DNA of 64,000 nt from Vibrio sp. AND4. GTDB taxonomy: Bacteria > Pseudomonadota > Gammaproteobacteria > Enterobacterales > Vibrionaceae. How positions within the stretch are numbered: position 1 is the stretch's first letter; every line of letters begins with the position of its first letter. This document shows positions 1 through 8,876 of the stretch, piece after piece. Position numbers and translations under genes: made by a program. The stretch is taken from contig NZ_ABGR01000005.1 of NCBI RefSeq assembly GCF_000171815.1, forward strand, positions 62,001 to 126,000, read 5' to 3'. The notes under the pieces were generated by a model. That model searched no databases. It saw nothing but the letters and a program-made list of their open reading frames with translations, and had not been told where the DNA came from.

Positions 1-319
1 AGGCGGTACCTAGCACACTGAAAGAAGTGACAAAATCTTGTGGAGAGACCATGTAAACCGTATCGGCATTAAGTAATGCAGCATGGTTTTTTAGGTCATT
101 CATCGCCCCTTGCATCATGGCATCATTGGTATAGAACCAATAACTGTACCAGTGACCTTCGCTGCCCGTGACTTCACCAAGGTATTCGCATTGCTCTGGA
201 TTAAACTGGCTATCAATGCGGATCTGAACGTGACTACTTGGTTTTGTTGCTGTGGTGGAAGCCGTCGAGCAGCCCATCAAGGCTAATGTGATGCTTCCTA
301 CCATCACATAACGTTGCAT
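1..319 (-). CDS. DUF4156-like lipoprotein (3' end outside window)
   Basis: Reading the minus strand from the ATG at 319 gives a lipoprotein signal peptide (MQRYVMVGSITLALMGCS, lipobox L-M-G-C) followed by a short mature region containing CEYLGEVTGSEGHWYSYWF and a stretch on assigning numbers of residues to a compact domain. This is the pattern of the DUF4156 family of small outer-membrane-anchored lipoproteins, whose function is not known. The frame is open to the window edge, so the C-terminus is missing. It lies one base from the stop of the DUF2956 gene, which is transcribed in the same direction, so the two probably form one unit. The family call is from memory of the family pattern. Confidence 0.7.
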   Translation of the reverse strand, partial: MQRYVMVGSITLALMGCSTASTTATKPSSHVQIRIDSQFNPEQCEYLGEVTGSEGHWYSYWFYTNDAMMQGAMNDLKNHAALLNADTVYMVSPQDFVTSFSVLGTA

Positions 320-320
320 C

Positions 321-674
321 TTATTTCCCCATCGTGATGTAAGCCACGAAACCAATCCAGCTCAGTACGAGTAGTGCCCAAGGCAATACAGCCGGTCTAT
401 GTGATGGCACTTCGTTTGTCATTTCGTCTTGTTCTACTAGGTCACCTTGTTGACGTTGTTTTTCTCTCTGTTGCTTTTTCTTCGCTTTGTCGGCTTGCCG
501 ATTACGTTCTTTCTGCTGTTTCTTGTACTGAGCAATACCTTTCTCAATCCCTTGAGCGATCAGTTTTGTCTGCTCTTTGGTCTGGCCTGGTTTTTGGGTT
601 GATTTAGCAATTTTCATTGCCTCAGTTTGCGTCTCTTGAGAAGGAACGGCTGCTGCTGTGTTTTTCTTTTTCAT
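321..674 (-). CDS. DUF2956 domain-containing small membrane protein
   Basis: 117 residues. The N-terminal two thirds is very basic and Lys/Gln rich (residues about 20-75, with KKKQQREKQRQQ), likely helical or coiled coil. A single hydrophobic segment at about 96-113 (VLPWALLVLSWIGFVAYI) ends the protein, so it looks like a tail-anchored inner-membrane protein. The composition and architecture match the DUF2956 family of gamma-proteobacteria; no function is established. It is followed after one base by the DUF4156 lipoprotein gene on the same strand and is divergent from the DUF2919 gene. Confidence 0.75.
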   Translation of the reverse strand: MKKKNTAAAVPSQETQTEAMKIAKSTQKPGQTKEQTKLIAQGIEKGIAQYKKQQKERNRQADKAKKKQQREKQRQQGDLVEQDEMTNEVPSHRPAVLPWALLVLSWIGFVAYITMGK

Positions 675-819
675 GCTTTTTTATCGATGTTACTTTAAAT
701 CTTAACTTAGTTTACCTGCGTAAGATGACGAAATGAACTTTAGTTCTCATCTTTGCTGGGTTGCAACTCTAAAACGATCAGTTAAAGTGACGTTTTTATG
801 AAACTAAGAAGACGATATT

Positions 820-1305
820 GTGCGCTACTCATTTGATCAATACGACGCTCATGGATTTTTGAGAGCGCCAATGATGTTATGGCTAGGCTGGCTGTTCCTA
901 GCGCGCTCCTGGGTGGTGTTTGCCATGGCAGGAGTCAGCAGAGATAGTGGTAGTAAGATATTAGCGATTGTTTACCCCGATTCGAATACATTATATCTCG
1001 GCCTATCGATGGGGATTCCCAGTTTGTTGTTGATGTGGTTGGTGGGTTTACGTCATCCGGATAGAGGCTGGGTGAATCAAATTACCCAGTATGGTCGTGC
1101 CATGACTTTGATCTTGTGCGGTATTCAATTGGTTCAGACCATGTATCATGTCTACCTCGAACATGGTGTATTCAACTGGGCAAACGCGCTCACCATTACC
1201 CTGTTAACTTGGTTTATGATCTATCTTTTTAATGGAAGATGGGCGAAAGACTGTTTTAATGTGCCACAAGTTGAGTGCAAAGAAGAACAGCCATCAAAAA
1301 ATTAA
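820..1305 (+). CDS. DUF2919 family inner-membrane protein
   Basis: 161 residues starting at GTG 820. Purine-rich AAGAAG lies about ten bases upstream; the next in-frame ATGs (codons 18 and 19) would remove the conserved-looking N-terminus. At least three hydrophobic segments are visible (about residues 19-38, 62-78 and 117-137), so it is an integral inner-membrane protein. The pattern matches the DUF2919 family, often found in Vibrio near flagellar or peroxidase genes; its function is unknown. It ends 41 bases before the peroxidase start on the same strand and may be co-transcribed with it. Confidence 0.7.
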   Translation: MRYSFDQYDAHGFLRAPMMLWLGWLFLARSWVVFAMAGVSRDSGSKILAIVYPDSNTLYLGLSMGIPSLLLMWLVGLRHPDRGWVNQITQYGRAMTLILCGIQLVQTMYHVYLEHGVFNWANALTITLLTWFMIYLFNGRWAKDCFNVPQVECKEEQPSKN

Positions 1306-1346
1306 GAAAAAAATTTCCCACACGGAGCAATAAAGAGGATATCTCA

Positions 1347-2249
1347 ATGTCACAAGCTCAAACGGCGATAGTGCCTGCCGCAGGACCATTTGCACTTTAT
1401 ACTCAGTTAAAAGTGAACCAAAACCGTGAAAACGTGCTAGCAAAACTGAAAGCGCTACCTGAGTTAGTCAATGAGCTAAATACAAACCAGAACGGCGCAA
1501 ACCTCATGATTTCTATCGCCTTCACCAAATCGTTCTGGCAGTACCTAAACATGCAAATGCCAGAAGAGTTGATTGACTTCCCTGAGTTGGGCGAAGGCGA
1601 AGTGATTGCGCCTGCATCTGATGTCGATGTGCTGATTCACTGTCACTCAACACGCCACGATTTACACTTCTACGTGCTCAGTAAGTTCTTGGCGGACACA
1701 GCAGAAGACGTGACCGTTGTCGATGAGACTTACGGTTATCGTTACCTAGATGCTCGTGACATGACAGACTTTATTGACGGTACTGAGAACCCCAAAGGTG
1801 AGGCACGTGCTGACATTGCATTGATCAAAGATGGTGCCTTTGCTGGTGGTAGTTACGTGATGGTTCAACGCTTTGAGCACAACCTACCCGCGTGGAACCG
1901 ATTGAATGTTTCTGCTCAAGAGAAAATCGTTGGCCGTACTAAGCCAGATTCTATCGAATTGGAAGACGTTCCAGCTGCATCTCACGTAGGTCGTGTCGAC
2001 ATTAAGGAAGAAGGCAAAGGCCTTAAAATTGTTCGCCATAGTCTGCCATATGGAACAGTGACTGGCGCTCATGGCCTGCTGTTTATCTCTTACAGCAACA
2101 CGATCCACAATATTAAAGTGATGCTTGAAAGCATGTACGGCGTTACGGATGGTAAGACTGACCAATTGCTTCGTTTTTCCAAAGCGGTTACTGGAGCTTA
2201 CTTCTTCGCCCCTTCGCAACAAATGCTGATGGATTTGGCGGTGAAGTAA
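1347..2249 (+). CDS. Dyp-type (YfeX-like) haem peroxidase
   Basis: 300 residues from ATG 1347, chosen because AAAGAGGA sits 7 bases upstream; the longer open frame from 1275 has no such signal and overlaps the previous gene. DyP peroxidases use haem and peroxide to oxidise dyes, porphyrinogens and other substrates in the cytoplasm. The distal haem motif reads FIDGTENP with the catalytic Asp at residue 144, and the likely proximal ligand is His213 in ASHVGRVD, followed by KIVRHSLPYG. These are the features of the YfeX/EfeB-like class. No Tat signal is present, so it is of the cytoplasmic YfeX type. A terminator follows at 2269. Confidence 0.9.
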   Translation: MSQAQTAIVPAAGPFALYTQLKVNQNRENVLAKLKALPELVNELNTNQNGANLMISIAFTKSFWQYLNMQMPEELIDFPELGEGEVIAPASDVDVLIHCHSTRHDLHFYVLSKFLADTAEDVTVVDETYGYRYLDARDMTDFIDGTENPKGEARADIALIKDGAFAGGSYVMVQRFEHNLPAWNRLNVSAQEKIVGRTKPDSIELEDVPAASHVGRVDIKEEGKGLKIVRHSLPYGTVTGAHGLLFISYSNTIHNIKVMLESMYGVTDGKTDQLLRFSKAVTGAYFFAPSQQMLMDLAVK

Positions 2250-2268
2250 TCGCTACAGCGTGCTGACT

Positions 2269-2299
2269 AAAGCCCTCTGCTCGGAGGGCTTTGTTGTTT
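2269..2299 (+). terminator. Intrinsic terminator after the Dyp peroxidase gene
   Basis: Nine-base-pair stem AAAGCCCTC / GAGGGCTTT with a six-base loop, followed by a T-rich stretch (GTTGTTT). It separates the peroxidase gene from the flagellin locus. Confidence 0.8.
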
Positions 2300-2352
2300 C
2301 CGGCCCTTGCCCTTTTTAACTCTATATGTGCTCACGATTTTTCAAACAATAC

Positions 2353-2379
2353 TAAACCTTTGTTCAATTTGGTCGATAC
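2353..2379 (+). promoter_or_regulatory. Probable sigma-28 (FliA) promoter of flaF, weak match
   Basis: TAAA at 2353-2356, exactly 15 bases, then GTCGATAC at 2372-2379. The sigma-28 consensus is TAAA-N15-GCCGATAA, so the -10 element deviates at two positions. The spacing is identical to that of the flaB and flaA promoters. The GTG start lies only about 33 bases downstream, so the leader is short. Confidence 0.6.
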
Positions 2380-2412
2380 GTATTCAAAGCCCTTATTTTA
2401 GGACCCTTATTC

Positions 2413-3546
2413 GTGGCGATCACCGTTAATACTAATGTGGCAGCACTGGTCGCACAGCGTCATTTGACCAGTGCAACTGATATGCTGAACCAATCCATGG
2501 AGCGTTTGTCTTCAGGGAAGCGTATTAACAGCGCAAAGGATGATGCCGCGGGCCTGCAGATTTCCAACCGGCTGCAATCGCAAATGCGGGGGTTGGATGT
2601 TGCGGTGCGTAACGCGAACGATGGTATTTCTATTATGCAAACCGCAGAGGGGGCAATGAATGAGGTGACTAATATCATGCAACGTATGCGTGATTTGTCG
2701 CTCCAATCAGCCAATGGCTCAAACAGCAAAGCGGAACGCACAGCGTTGCAAGAAGAAGTGACGGCACTTAACGATGAGCTAAACCGCATTGCCGAAACCA
2801 CCTCCTTTGGTGGCCGTAAACTGCTCAATGGCAGCTTTGGTCAGTCGGCATTTCAAATTGGCGCTGCATCAGGTGAAGCCGTGCAAGTTGAATTAAAGTC
2901 GATGCGCAGTGATGGTATTGAGATGGGCGGTTTTAGTTACATTGCAAACGGGCGCGCGAGCTCTGATTGGCAAGTAAAAGAGGGGGCGAGTTCGCTTAAC
3001 ATGTCATTCACCGATCGTTTTGGTGAAACTGAAACCATTGAGATTAACGCTAAAGCAGGTGACGATATCGAAGAACTTGCGACTTATATTAATGGTCAGA
3101 CTGACAAAATTACTGCTTCTGTGAACGAAGAGGGCCAGTTGCAACTGTTTATGGCTGGAGAAGAGACTTCAGGAGCGTTATCGTTTTCTGGTGACTTGGC
3201 CAGTGAATTGGGTTTGCAGCTAAAAGGGTACGATGCCGTTGACAACATCGATATTACGTCTGTTGGTGGTGCTCAGCAAGCCGTGGCCGTCCTAGATACT
3301 GCAATGAAGTACGTTGATAGTCATCGGGCAGAGCTAGGCGCATATCAAAACCGTTTTGATCATGCCATCAATAATCTAGATAACATTCACGAGAACCTTG
3401 CCGCTTCCAACAGTCGTATCCAAGATACTGACTATGCGAAAGAAACCACGCAAATGGTGAAGCAGCAGATCTTACAACAGGTCAGTACTTCTATTCTGGC
3501 TCAAGCAAAACAAGCCCCGAACCTTGCGTTGACCTTACTTGGTTAA
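2413..3546 (+). CDS. flaF: Polar flagellin FlaF
   Basis: 377 residues, start GTG 2413 with AGGA about ten bases upstream, a weak initiation region compared with flaB and flaA. Flagellin is the filament subunit, exported unfolded through the flagellar type III system. The conserved D0/D1 ends are complete: N-terminal [11 protein letters not shown]...[24 protein letters not shown] and C-terminal ...[18 protein letters not shown]. It is the most divergent of the three paralogues here and carries unusual residues in the D0 helix ([12 protein letters not shown]). Name assigned by position: V. parahaemolyticus has flaF-flaB-flaA in this order. It is likely a minor filament component. Confidence 0.9.
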   Translation: MAITVNTNVAALVAQRHLTSATDMLNQSMERLSSGKRINSAKDDAAGLQISNRLQSQMRGLDVAVRNANDGISIMQTAEGAMNEVTNIMQRMRDLSLQSANGSNSKAERTALQEEVTALNDELNRIAETTSFGGRKLLNGSFGQSAFQIGAASGEAVQVELKSMRSDGIEMGGFSYIANGRASSDWQVKEGASSLNMSFTDRFGETETIEINAKAGDDIEELATYINGQTDKITASVNEEGQLQLFMAGEETSGALSFSGDLASELGLQLKGYDAVDNIDITSVGGAQQAVAVLDTAMKYVDSHRAELGAYQNRFDHAINNLDNIHENLAASNSRIQDTDYAKETTQMVKQQILQQVSTSILAQAKQAPNLALTLLG

Positions 3547-3699
3547 TGTTTCTTACCAGCCAAATTCATAAAAATCAGCCTGTATCGACAATTTGATAAG
3601 AAGCTTTAGTGAAAAATGAAAGTTTTTTTGCTTTTTTATCAGCTTCGTCACGATTTGCTCTCCAAACGAATAATTTTCAATAAAATCTTAAACTTTCCC

Positions 3700-3726
3700 T
3701 AAAGAAAACGCGGCATGCGCCGTTAA
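3700..3726 (+). promoter_or_regulatory. Sigma-28 (FliA) promoter of flaB
   Basis: TAAA at 3700-3703, 15 bases, then GCCGTTAA at 3719-3726, one base from the sigma-28 consensus -10 GCCGATAA. The predicted transcript starts near 3733, giving a leader of about 75 bases before the flaB ATG. Confidence 0.88.
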
Positions 3727-3752
3727 TAAAAGTAACTTTGAGAGAACTACTT

Positions 3753-3775
3753 GGTTTTCCGAGACGTCGGAAACC
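3753..3775 (+). other. Stem-loop in the flaB mRNA leader
   Basis: Arms TTTCCGA (3756-3762) and TCGGAAA (3767-3773) around a GACG tetraloop, extended by a GG/CC pair across a bulged T. It lies between the predicted sigma-28 start site and the Shine-Dalgarno GGAGA at 3796-3800. No T-run follows, so it is not a terminator. It may affect mRNA stability or translation. Confidence 0.55.
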
Positions 3776-3807
3776 GCTACACCGGAAAATCAATTGGAGA
3801 AATCACC

Positions 3808-4941
3808 ATGGCAGTGAATGTAAATACAAACGTATCAGCGATGACCGCTCAGCGTTACCTAAACAACGCAAACTCAGCACAACAAACCTCTATGGAGCGT
3901 TTGTCTTCAGGTTTCAAAATCAACAGCGCGAAAGACGACGCTGCGGGTCTTCAAATCTCGAACCGCTTGAACGTACAAAGCCGTGGCTTGGATGTGGCTG
4001 TTCGTAACGCGAACGACGGTATCTCGATTGCACAAACAGCAGAAGGTGCAATGAATGAGACAACCAACATCCTACAACGTATGCGTGACCTGTCTCTTCA
4101 ATCAGCGAACGGCTCTAACTCAAAATCTGAGCGTGTTGCGATTCAAGAAGAAGTAACGGCACTGAACGATGAACTAAACCGTATCGCTGAAACGACGTCT
4201 TTCGGTGGTAACAAGCTTTTAAACGGTACACACGGTACGAAATCATTCCAAATCGGTGCGGATAACGGTGAAGCCGTCATGTTGGAACTGAAAGACATGC
4301 GCTCTGATAACGCACAAATGGGCGGCCAGAGCTACCAAACTGAGAGTGCAAAAGACAAAAACTGGAACGTACAAGAGGGCTCTAATGACCTGAAAATGAC
4401 GTTTACAGATAACTTTGGCCAAGAACAAGAGATCGATATCACTGCAAAAGCAGGCGACGACATCGAAGAGTTGGCAACCTACATCAACGGTCAACAAGAC
4501 TCGGTAAAAGCGTCGGTGACTGAAGACGGCAAGCTACAAATGTTCGCGGGCAACAACAAGGTTACAGGCAATGTCGATTTCTCTGGTGGCCTTGCTGGTG
4601 AGCTCGATATCCAAGACGGCAAAGAAGTAACGGTTGATACTATCGACGTGACATCTGTAGGTGGTGCACAAGAGTCTGTGGCAATCATAGATGCAGCACT
4701 AAAATACGTAGACAGTAATCGTGCAGAGCTGGGCGCGTTCCAAAACCGTTTCGATCATGCAATCAACAACTTGGATAACATCAACGAGAACGTAAACGCG
4801 TCGAAGAGCCGTATTAAAGATACTGACTTCGCGAAGGAAACGACTCAAATGACCAAGTCACAAATTCTATCGCAAGCGTCAAGTTCTATTCTTGCGCAAG
4901 CGAAACAAGCGCCTAACTCAGCGCTAAGTCTTTTAGGTTAA
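3808..4941 (+). CDS. flaB: Polar flagellin FlaB
   Basis: 377 residues from ATG 3808, preceded by GGAGA at 3796-3800; the frame upstream of 3808 is open but lies in the leader. Complete D0/D1 domains: [20 protein letters not shown] at the start and [18 protein letters not shown] at the end. The middle (residues about 170-280) is the variable surface part and contains the conserved Vibrio stretch [16 protein letters not shown]. It is nearly identical to FlaA over the first 150 residues. It has its own sigma-28 promoter and is closed by a strong terminator at 4995. Confidence 0.93.
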   Translation: MAVNVNTNVSAMTAQRYLNNANSAQQTSMERLSSGFKINSAKDDAAGLQISNRLNVQSRGLDVAVRNANDGISIAQTAEGAMNETTNILQRMRDLSLQSANGSNSKSERVAIQEEVTALNDELNRIAETTSFGGNKLLNGTHGTKSFQIGADNGEAVMLELKDMRSDNAQMGGQSYQTESAKDKNWNVQEGSNDLKMTFTDNFGQEQEIDITAKAGDDIEELATYINGQQDSVKASVTEDGKLQMFAGNNKVTGNVDFSGGLAGELDIQDGKEVTVDTIDVTSVGGAQESVAIIDAALKYVDSNRAELGAFQNRFDHAINNLDNINENVNASKSRIKDTDFAKETTQMTKSQILSQASSSILAQAKQAPNSALSLLG

Positions 4942-4994
4942 TCTTTAACTAAAGACAAGAACCATATTGGCTCGTGGTGAGAGATGAGCGAGTA

Positions 4995-5019
4995 AACCCA
5001 GCTTCGGCTGGGTTTTTTT
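4995..5019 (+). terminator. Intrinsic terminator after flaB
   Basis: Perfect eight-base-pair stem AACCCAGC / GCTGGGTT with a TTCG tetraloop and a run of seven T. It makes flaB a single-gene transcript, separate from flaA. Confidence 0.92.
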
Positions 5020-5120
5020 ATGCCTGTGTTTCCAGTTCTTTATCCTCAATCGTAATATTAGATATTCATCACAAGTCATTAAATCGAGGAAAATAATCGC
5101 AAAAAATTGAAAATTTCTTC

Positions 5121-5147
5121 TAAAGGATATTTATAGGCCGCCGTTAA
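5121..5147 (+). promoter_or_regulatory. Sigma-28 (FliA) promoter of flaA
   Basis: TAAA at 5121-5124, 15 bases, then GCCGTTAA at 5140-5147, the same -10 as in flaB. The predicted start near 5154 leaves a leader of about 75 bases before the flaA ATG. Confidence 0.88.
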
Positions 5148-5165
5148 AGGGACTGAGAGAAATGA

Positions 5166-5203
5166 GATGTACCTAAGTGAGGTGAGAGACACGACGGTAC
5201 ATC
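5166..5203 (+). other. Stem-loop in the flaA mRNA leader
   Basis: Arms GATGTACC (5166-5173) and GGTACATC (5196-5203), eight perfect base pairs with a 22-base purine-rich loop. It sits between the predicted sigma-28 start and the AAGGAG Shine-Dalgarno at 5216-5221. The sequence differs from the flaB leader hairpin, but its place is equivalent. Confidence 0.55.
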
Positions 5204-5228
5204 AACTAAAGCCTTAAGGAGATCAACT

Positions 5229-6359
5229 ATGGCGATTAACGTTAATACTAACGTTTCTGCGATGACCGCACAGCGTTACCTAAACAAAGCAGCTGAAGGT
5301 CAGCAAAAATCAATGGAGCGTTTGTCTTCGGGTTATAAAATCAATAGCGCGAAAGACGATGCTGCCGGTCTACAGATTTCTAACCGTTTGAACGCACAGA
5401 GCCGTGGTCTGGATATGGCGGTGAAAAACGCGAATGACGGCATTTCTATTGCACAGGTTGCTGAAGGTGCAATGAATGAATCGACCAACATTCTACAACG
5501 CATGCGTGATCTATCGCTTCAATCTGCGAACGGTTCGAACTCAAAGTCAGAACGTGTCGCAATCCAAGAGGAAGTTACAGCTCTTAACGATGAACTAAAC
5601 CGTATCGCTGAGACGACTTCATTTGGTGGTAACAAACTTCTTAACGGTACTTATGGTACTCAATCTTTCCAAATCGGTGCGGACTCTGGTGAAGCTGTGA
5701 TGCTTTCTATGGGTAACCTACGTTCTGATGATGCTGAGATGGGTGGTAAGAGCTACGCAGCAGAAGACGGAAAAGATGCGTCGTGGACAGTAAGTGATAA
5801 AACCGAGCTGAAAATGACGTACACCAACAAGCAAGGTGAAGAGCAAGAGCTGACTATCCAAGCAAAACAGGGCGACGATATTGAGCAGCTAGCGACTTAC
5901 ATTAACGGTCAGAGCGAAGATGTAAAAGCCTCTGTTGGTGAAGACGGCAAGCTACAAGTATTTGCATCTTCTCAAAAAATAACAGGCGAAGTGGATTTCT
6001 CTGGCAACCTGGCAGGTGAAATTGGTTTTGGCGATGCGAAAGACGTAACCGTTAAAGACATTGATGTCACCACAGTTGCGGGTTCTCAAGAAGCGGTAGC
6101 GATCATTGACGGTGCACTAAAATCAGTAGACAGCCAACGTGCGTCACTTGGTGCATTCCAAAACCGTTTTGACCACGCTATCAGCAACCTAGACAACATT
6201 AACGAAAATGTTAATGCGTCTAATAGCCGTATAAAAGATACTGATTACGCGAAGGAAACAACGGCCATGACAAAGTCGCAAATCCTTCAGCAAGCAAGTA
6301 CCTCAATCCTGGCACAAGCGAAGCAATCACCATCTGCGGCGCTAGGCTTATTGGGCTAA
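5229..6359 (+). CDS. flaA: Polar flagellin FlaA
   Basis: 376 residues, ATG 5229 with AAGGAG at 5216-5221. Complete flagellin with D0/D1 ends ([20 protein letters not shown] and [18 protein letters not shown]) and a short variable centre. It is the last of the three tandem flagellins and is followed by flaG without an obvious terminator, so flaA-flaG-fliD-flaI-fliS may be transcribed partly from the flaA promoter. In V. cholerae the flaA gene is the essential one and uses sigma-54, but here only a sigma-28 element is visible; the naming follows V. parahaemolyticus. Confidence 0.92.
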   Translation: MAINVNTNVSAMTAQRYLNKAAEGQQKSMERLSSGYKINSAKDDAAGLQISNRLNAQSRGLDMAVKNANDGISIAQVAEGAMNESTNILQRMRDLSLQSANGSNSKSERVAIQEEVTALNDELNRIAETTSFGGNKLLNGTYGTQSFQIGADSGEAVMLSMGNLRSDDAEMGGKSYAAEDGKDASWTVSDKTELKMTYTNKQGEEQELTIQAKQGDDIEQLATYINGQSEDVKASVGEDGKLQVFASSQKITGEVDFSGNLAGEIGFGDAKDVTVKDIDVTTVAGSQEAVAIIDGALKSVDSQRASLGAFQNRFDHAISNLDNINENVNASNSRIKDTDYAKETTAMTKSQILQQASTSILAQAKQSPSAALGLLG

Positions 6360-6438
6360 TTAGGTCTACTCAGCCTCGTGATATCGTCACCAAAGCGATA
6401 GACCTATCGTTAGCTCATAAGGTGGAAGGGAGATTGTA

Positions 6439-6867
6439 ATGGAAATATCCTCCTACATGTCGAACATCCAGCCTTACGGCACGCCAAGTGGCACAAAAGT
6501 TGCTAAAGAAATTGGCGTAGGCGCGCCTAACACAGCAAGTTCTCACGGTCCCGTTCCTGTTAAAAAAACGGACGGTGCCGAGCGTGATCTCTCTGTTCAA
6601 GCTGCACTTGAAATGGCAGAAAATCGCCAAGAGCTGAACAGAGAAGAGCGCGAAAAAATGGTTAAGCAAATGAATGAATTTGTCGACGCCATGAATAAGG
6701 GAGTGGCGTTTCGAGTCGATGAAGCATCGGGTCGAGACGTTGTGACAATCTTCGAAGCCACGACTGGTGATGTGATTCGTCAAATCCCTGATGAAGAAAT
6801 GCTAGTGGTATTGCGTCGCCTAGCTGAGCACACAGCTAACAGTGGTTTGTTAGTTGAAAAGGTGTAA
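6439..6867 (+). CDS. flaG: Flagellar protein FlaG
   Basis: 142 residues, ATG 6439 with AAGGGAG seven bases upstream. The C-terminal half (residues about 65-142) is the FlaG domain: NREEREKMVKQMNEFVDAMNKGVAFRVDEASGRDVVTIFEATTGDVIRQIPDEEML. The N-terminal 60 residues are low in predicted structure. FlaG proteins influence filament length in polar flagellates, but the mechanism is unsettled. It lies between flaA and fliD, the usual Vibrio order. Confidence 0.9.
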   Translation: MEISSYMSNIQPYGTPSGTKVAKEIGVGAPNTASSHGPVPVKKTDGAERDLSVQAALEMAENRQELNREEREKMVKQMNEFVDAMNKGVAFRVDEASGRDVVTIFEATTGDVIRQIPDEEMLVVLRRLAEHTANSGLLVEKV

Positions 6868-6887
6868 GTTGTTTTAGAGGTGATTTA

Positions 6888-8876
6888 ATGAGTATAGGCC
6901 CTTTGGGGATGTCTGGCGGCATGGATATCAATTCCATGGTCAGCAAAATTGTGGATGCTGAGCGTGTGCCAAAGCAGCAACGCATCAACAACGAGCGCGC
7001 GACAATTGACGCCAGTATCAGTGCTTATGGGCGACTCAGAGAATCGTTGGATACGATGAAGAACCTCATGACGAATTTTCGTCAGGAGAAAGCATTTGCT
7101 GCTCGTACGGTAGAGACGACCGACGATGCCATCGTATCTGCAACCGCAACAACGGACGCTATAGCCGGTAAGTATGCTATCGACGTGTTGCAGCTTGCAC
7201 AGAGCCATAAAGTCGCTTCTGACGTTCTGCCAGAAGATACAAAATTTGGCGCTGGTAAGCTGCAGATTTCTCTTGGTGATAACACCTTTGACCTAAATGT
7301 CCGATCTCACTCTAAACTCATTGATGTCGTTCGTGGGATTAACGGCGCCAAGGATAACCCTGGCGTACGTGCTTCTGTCATTAACGATGTCGCGGGGCCG
7401 CGTTTGATCCTTGCTTCGAACCTTCCGGGCGAGGACCAGCAAATCAAAGTTAGTGTAGAAGCTGAAGCGGGCAATCTTCTTAAACACCTCGAATACAAAA
7501 CTCTGGAAGACCGAGTGAACGAGCTCAAAGAAGCTCGTGAAGCAGCTGAGGCTGTGCTTGGACCTCTGAAAGAACCAGAAGCAATGCGCGATGCAGACGG
7601 CAATCCTATACCTCCAGATGGACAAAAAACAGCAGAGAATGCGCAAGATGGCGCAGTGGATGAACCGATCTCTGCAGCCGGTGCTGCCGCAGCGCACGCA
7701 GGGCAAGAAGCGATTGATGCAGCCAACAAACGTGCGAGCATGCGTCCGCAAGACAGCATCCCCGGTTGGACAGAAACGGCTTCAGGCACACTTCTCGACT
7801 CCTATCAACCGCCAGAATTAGAGTTGGATGAAGAAGCCATCGCGAAAGCACCAGACGTGCCGGGTTGGAACAATGCAGCCTCCGGGACACTCACAGATTC
7901 TTATGTCACAACCAAAGAAGCCAAAAGACAGCTTGAACAAGAAAAAGCCGAGATTGAGCAGAAGATCGCTGGTGAAAAGCAAGAGCTTGACCAAAAGGTC
8001 GCCCGTGGTGAATTGACGGAAGAACAAGCGAAACAAATCCATCGTTCCAAACTAGAACCAGAAGAGCGTGAACGTCTTGAGAAAATCGACGTCGCAGAGG
8101 CAAAAATCGCACAAGCGCAACAATCATTTGAAGTTTATTCGGGCATGACGGAAGTACAAGCCGGTCAAGATTCACAAGTTATGCTTGATGGTGTGGCAAG
8201 GCTGTCGAGCCACAACAACGTGATTGAAGATGCCATTGAAGGTGTAAACCTTACGCTAAAGGGAAAATCGGAACGGGGTAAACCACCAGCAGAGATTGGT
8301 GTTGAGTATGATCGCCAAAGTGTGCGTGCAGACATAGAGAACTTTGTTTCGGCTTACAATTCGTTTTATCAAAACTCGAAGGCGCTAGCGAGTGTGGATC
8401 CCACTACAGGCCAAAAAGGCCCGTTGGCGGGTGACAGCACTGTGCGAAGCGCTGATGCGCGTTTAAAATCTGTCTTCTCAACGTCGATTGACACTGCGCC
8501 AGAAAATTTGAAGTCCCTGACCGAGTTTGGTATCACCACCACACGTCAAGGCACGTTAGAAATCAAATATGACATTTTAGATCGCCAATTGAACAACAAC
8601 TTTAATGAGTTGGGCAAATTCTTTGGTGGTAACTCGGGTTTTGCTAAACGCGTTGAAGAAGCTATTCAAGGTATCACTGGCTTTACGGGCAGCATCCGTA
8701 CGCGTGAGAAGAGCTTGACAGAACAGAACTATCGCCTCGGTGATGATCAAGTCGCATTAGACCGTCGCATGGAGGGGCTTGAAAAGCGCACTCATGCTAA
8801 ATTTTCGGCCATGCAAGATGCGACGGGAAAGATGCAGGGTCAATTAGGGGCGCTGATGAACGCTCTGGGTCAATAG
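6888..8876 (+). CDS. fliD: Flagellar filament cap protein FliD (FlaH)
   Basis: 662 residues, longer than the enterobacterial FliD of about 470. FliD forms the cap at the filament tip and folds incoming flagellin. The N-terminal domain (residues 1-110, GMSGGMDINSMVSKIVDAERVPKQQRI) and C-terminal domain (residues about 450-662, ending QLGALMNALGQ) are typical. The extra length is a central insertion, about residues 205-420, rich in Glu, Lys and Ala with predicted coiled coil (EAKRQLEQEKAEIEQKIAGE). It contains a duplicated motif PGWxxxASGTLxDSY at residues 292 and 325. It abuts flaI: its TAG overlaps the flaI ATG region with no gap. Confidence 0.93.
   Translation: MSIGPLGMSGGMDINSMVSKIVDAERVPKQQRINNERATIDASISAYGRLRESLDTMKNLMTNFRQEKAFAARTVETTDDAIVSATATTDAIAGKYAIDVLQLAQSHKVASDVLPEDTKFGAGKLQISLGDNTFDLNVRSHSKLIDVVRGINGAKDNPGVRASVINDVAGPRLILASNLPGEDQQIKVSVEAEAGNLLKHLEYKTLEDRVNELKEAREAAEAVLGPLKEPEAMRDADGNPIPPDGQKTAENAQDGAVDEPISAAGAAAAHAGQEAIDAANKRASMRPQDSIPGWTETASGTLLDSYQPPELELDEEAIAKAPDVPGWNNAASGTLTDSYVTTKEAKRQLEQEKAEIEQKIAGEKQELDQKVARGELTEEQAKQIHRSKLEPEERERLEKIDVAEAKIAQAQQSFEVYSGMTEVQAGQDSQVMLDGVARLSSHNNVIEDAIEGVNLTLKGKSERGKPPAEIGVEYDRQSVRADIENFVSAYNSFYQNSKALASVDPTTGQKGPLAGDSTVRSADARLKSVFSTSIDTAPENLKSLTEFGITTTRQGTLEIKYDILDRQLNNNFNELGKFFGGNSGFAKRVEEAIQGITGFTGSIRTREKSLTEQNYRLGDDQVALDRRMEGLEKRTHAKFSAMQDATGKMQGQLGALMNALGQ

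Noticed and set aside
1275..1346. N-terminal extension of the Dyp peroxidase
   Set aside because: The open frame starts inside the DUF2919 gene and lacks a ribosome binding site; ATG 1347 has one.
3751..3807. 19-residue extension of FlaB
   Set aside because: It lies in the leader after the sigma-28 promoter and includes the hairpin; other flagellins start at the MAxNVNTN position.
6361..6406. Inverted repeat TAGGTCTA / TAGACCTA after flaA as a terminator
   Set aside because: Eight-base arms but a 30-base loop and no T-run; weak evidence for any function.
7591..8175. Several long ORFs on other frames and the opposite strand inside fliD
   Set aside because: They are shadows of the Glu/Lys/Ala-rich FliD insertion, lack ribosome binding sites and have no recognisable protein pattern.
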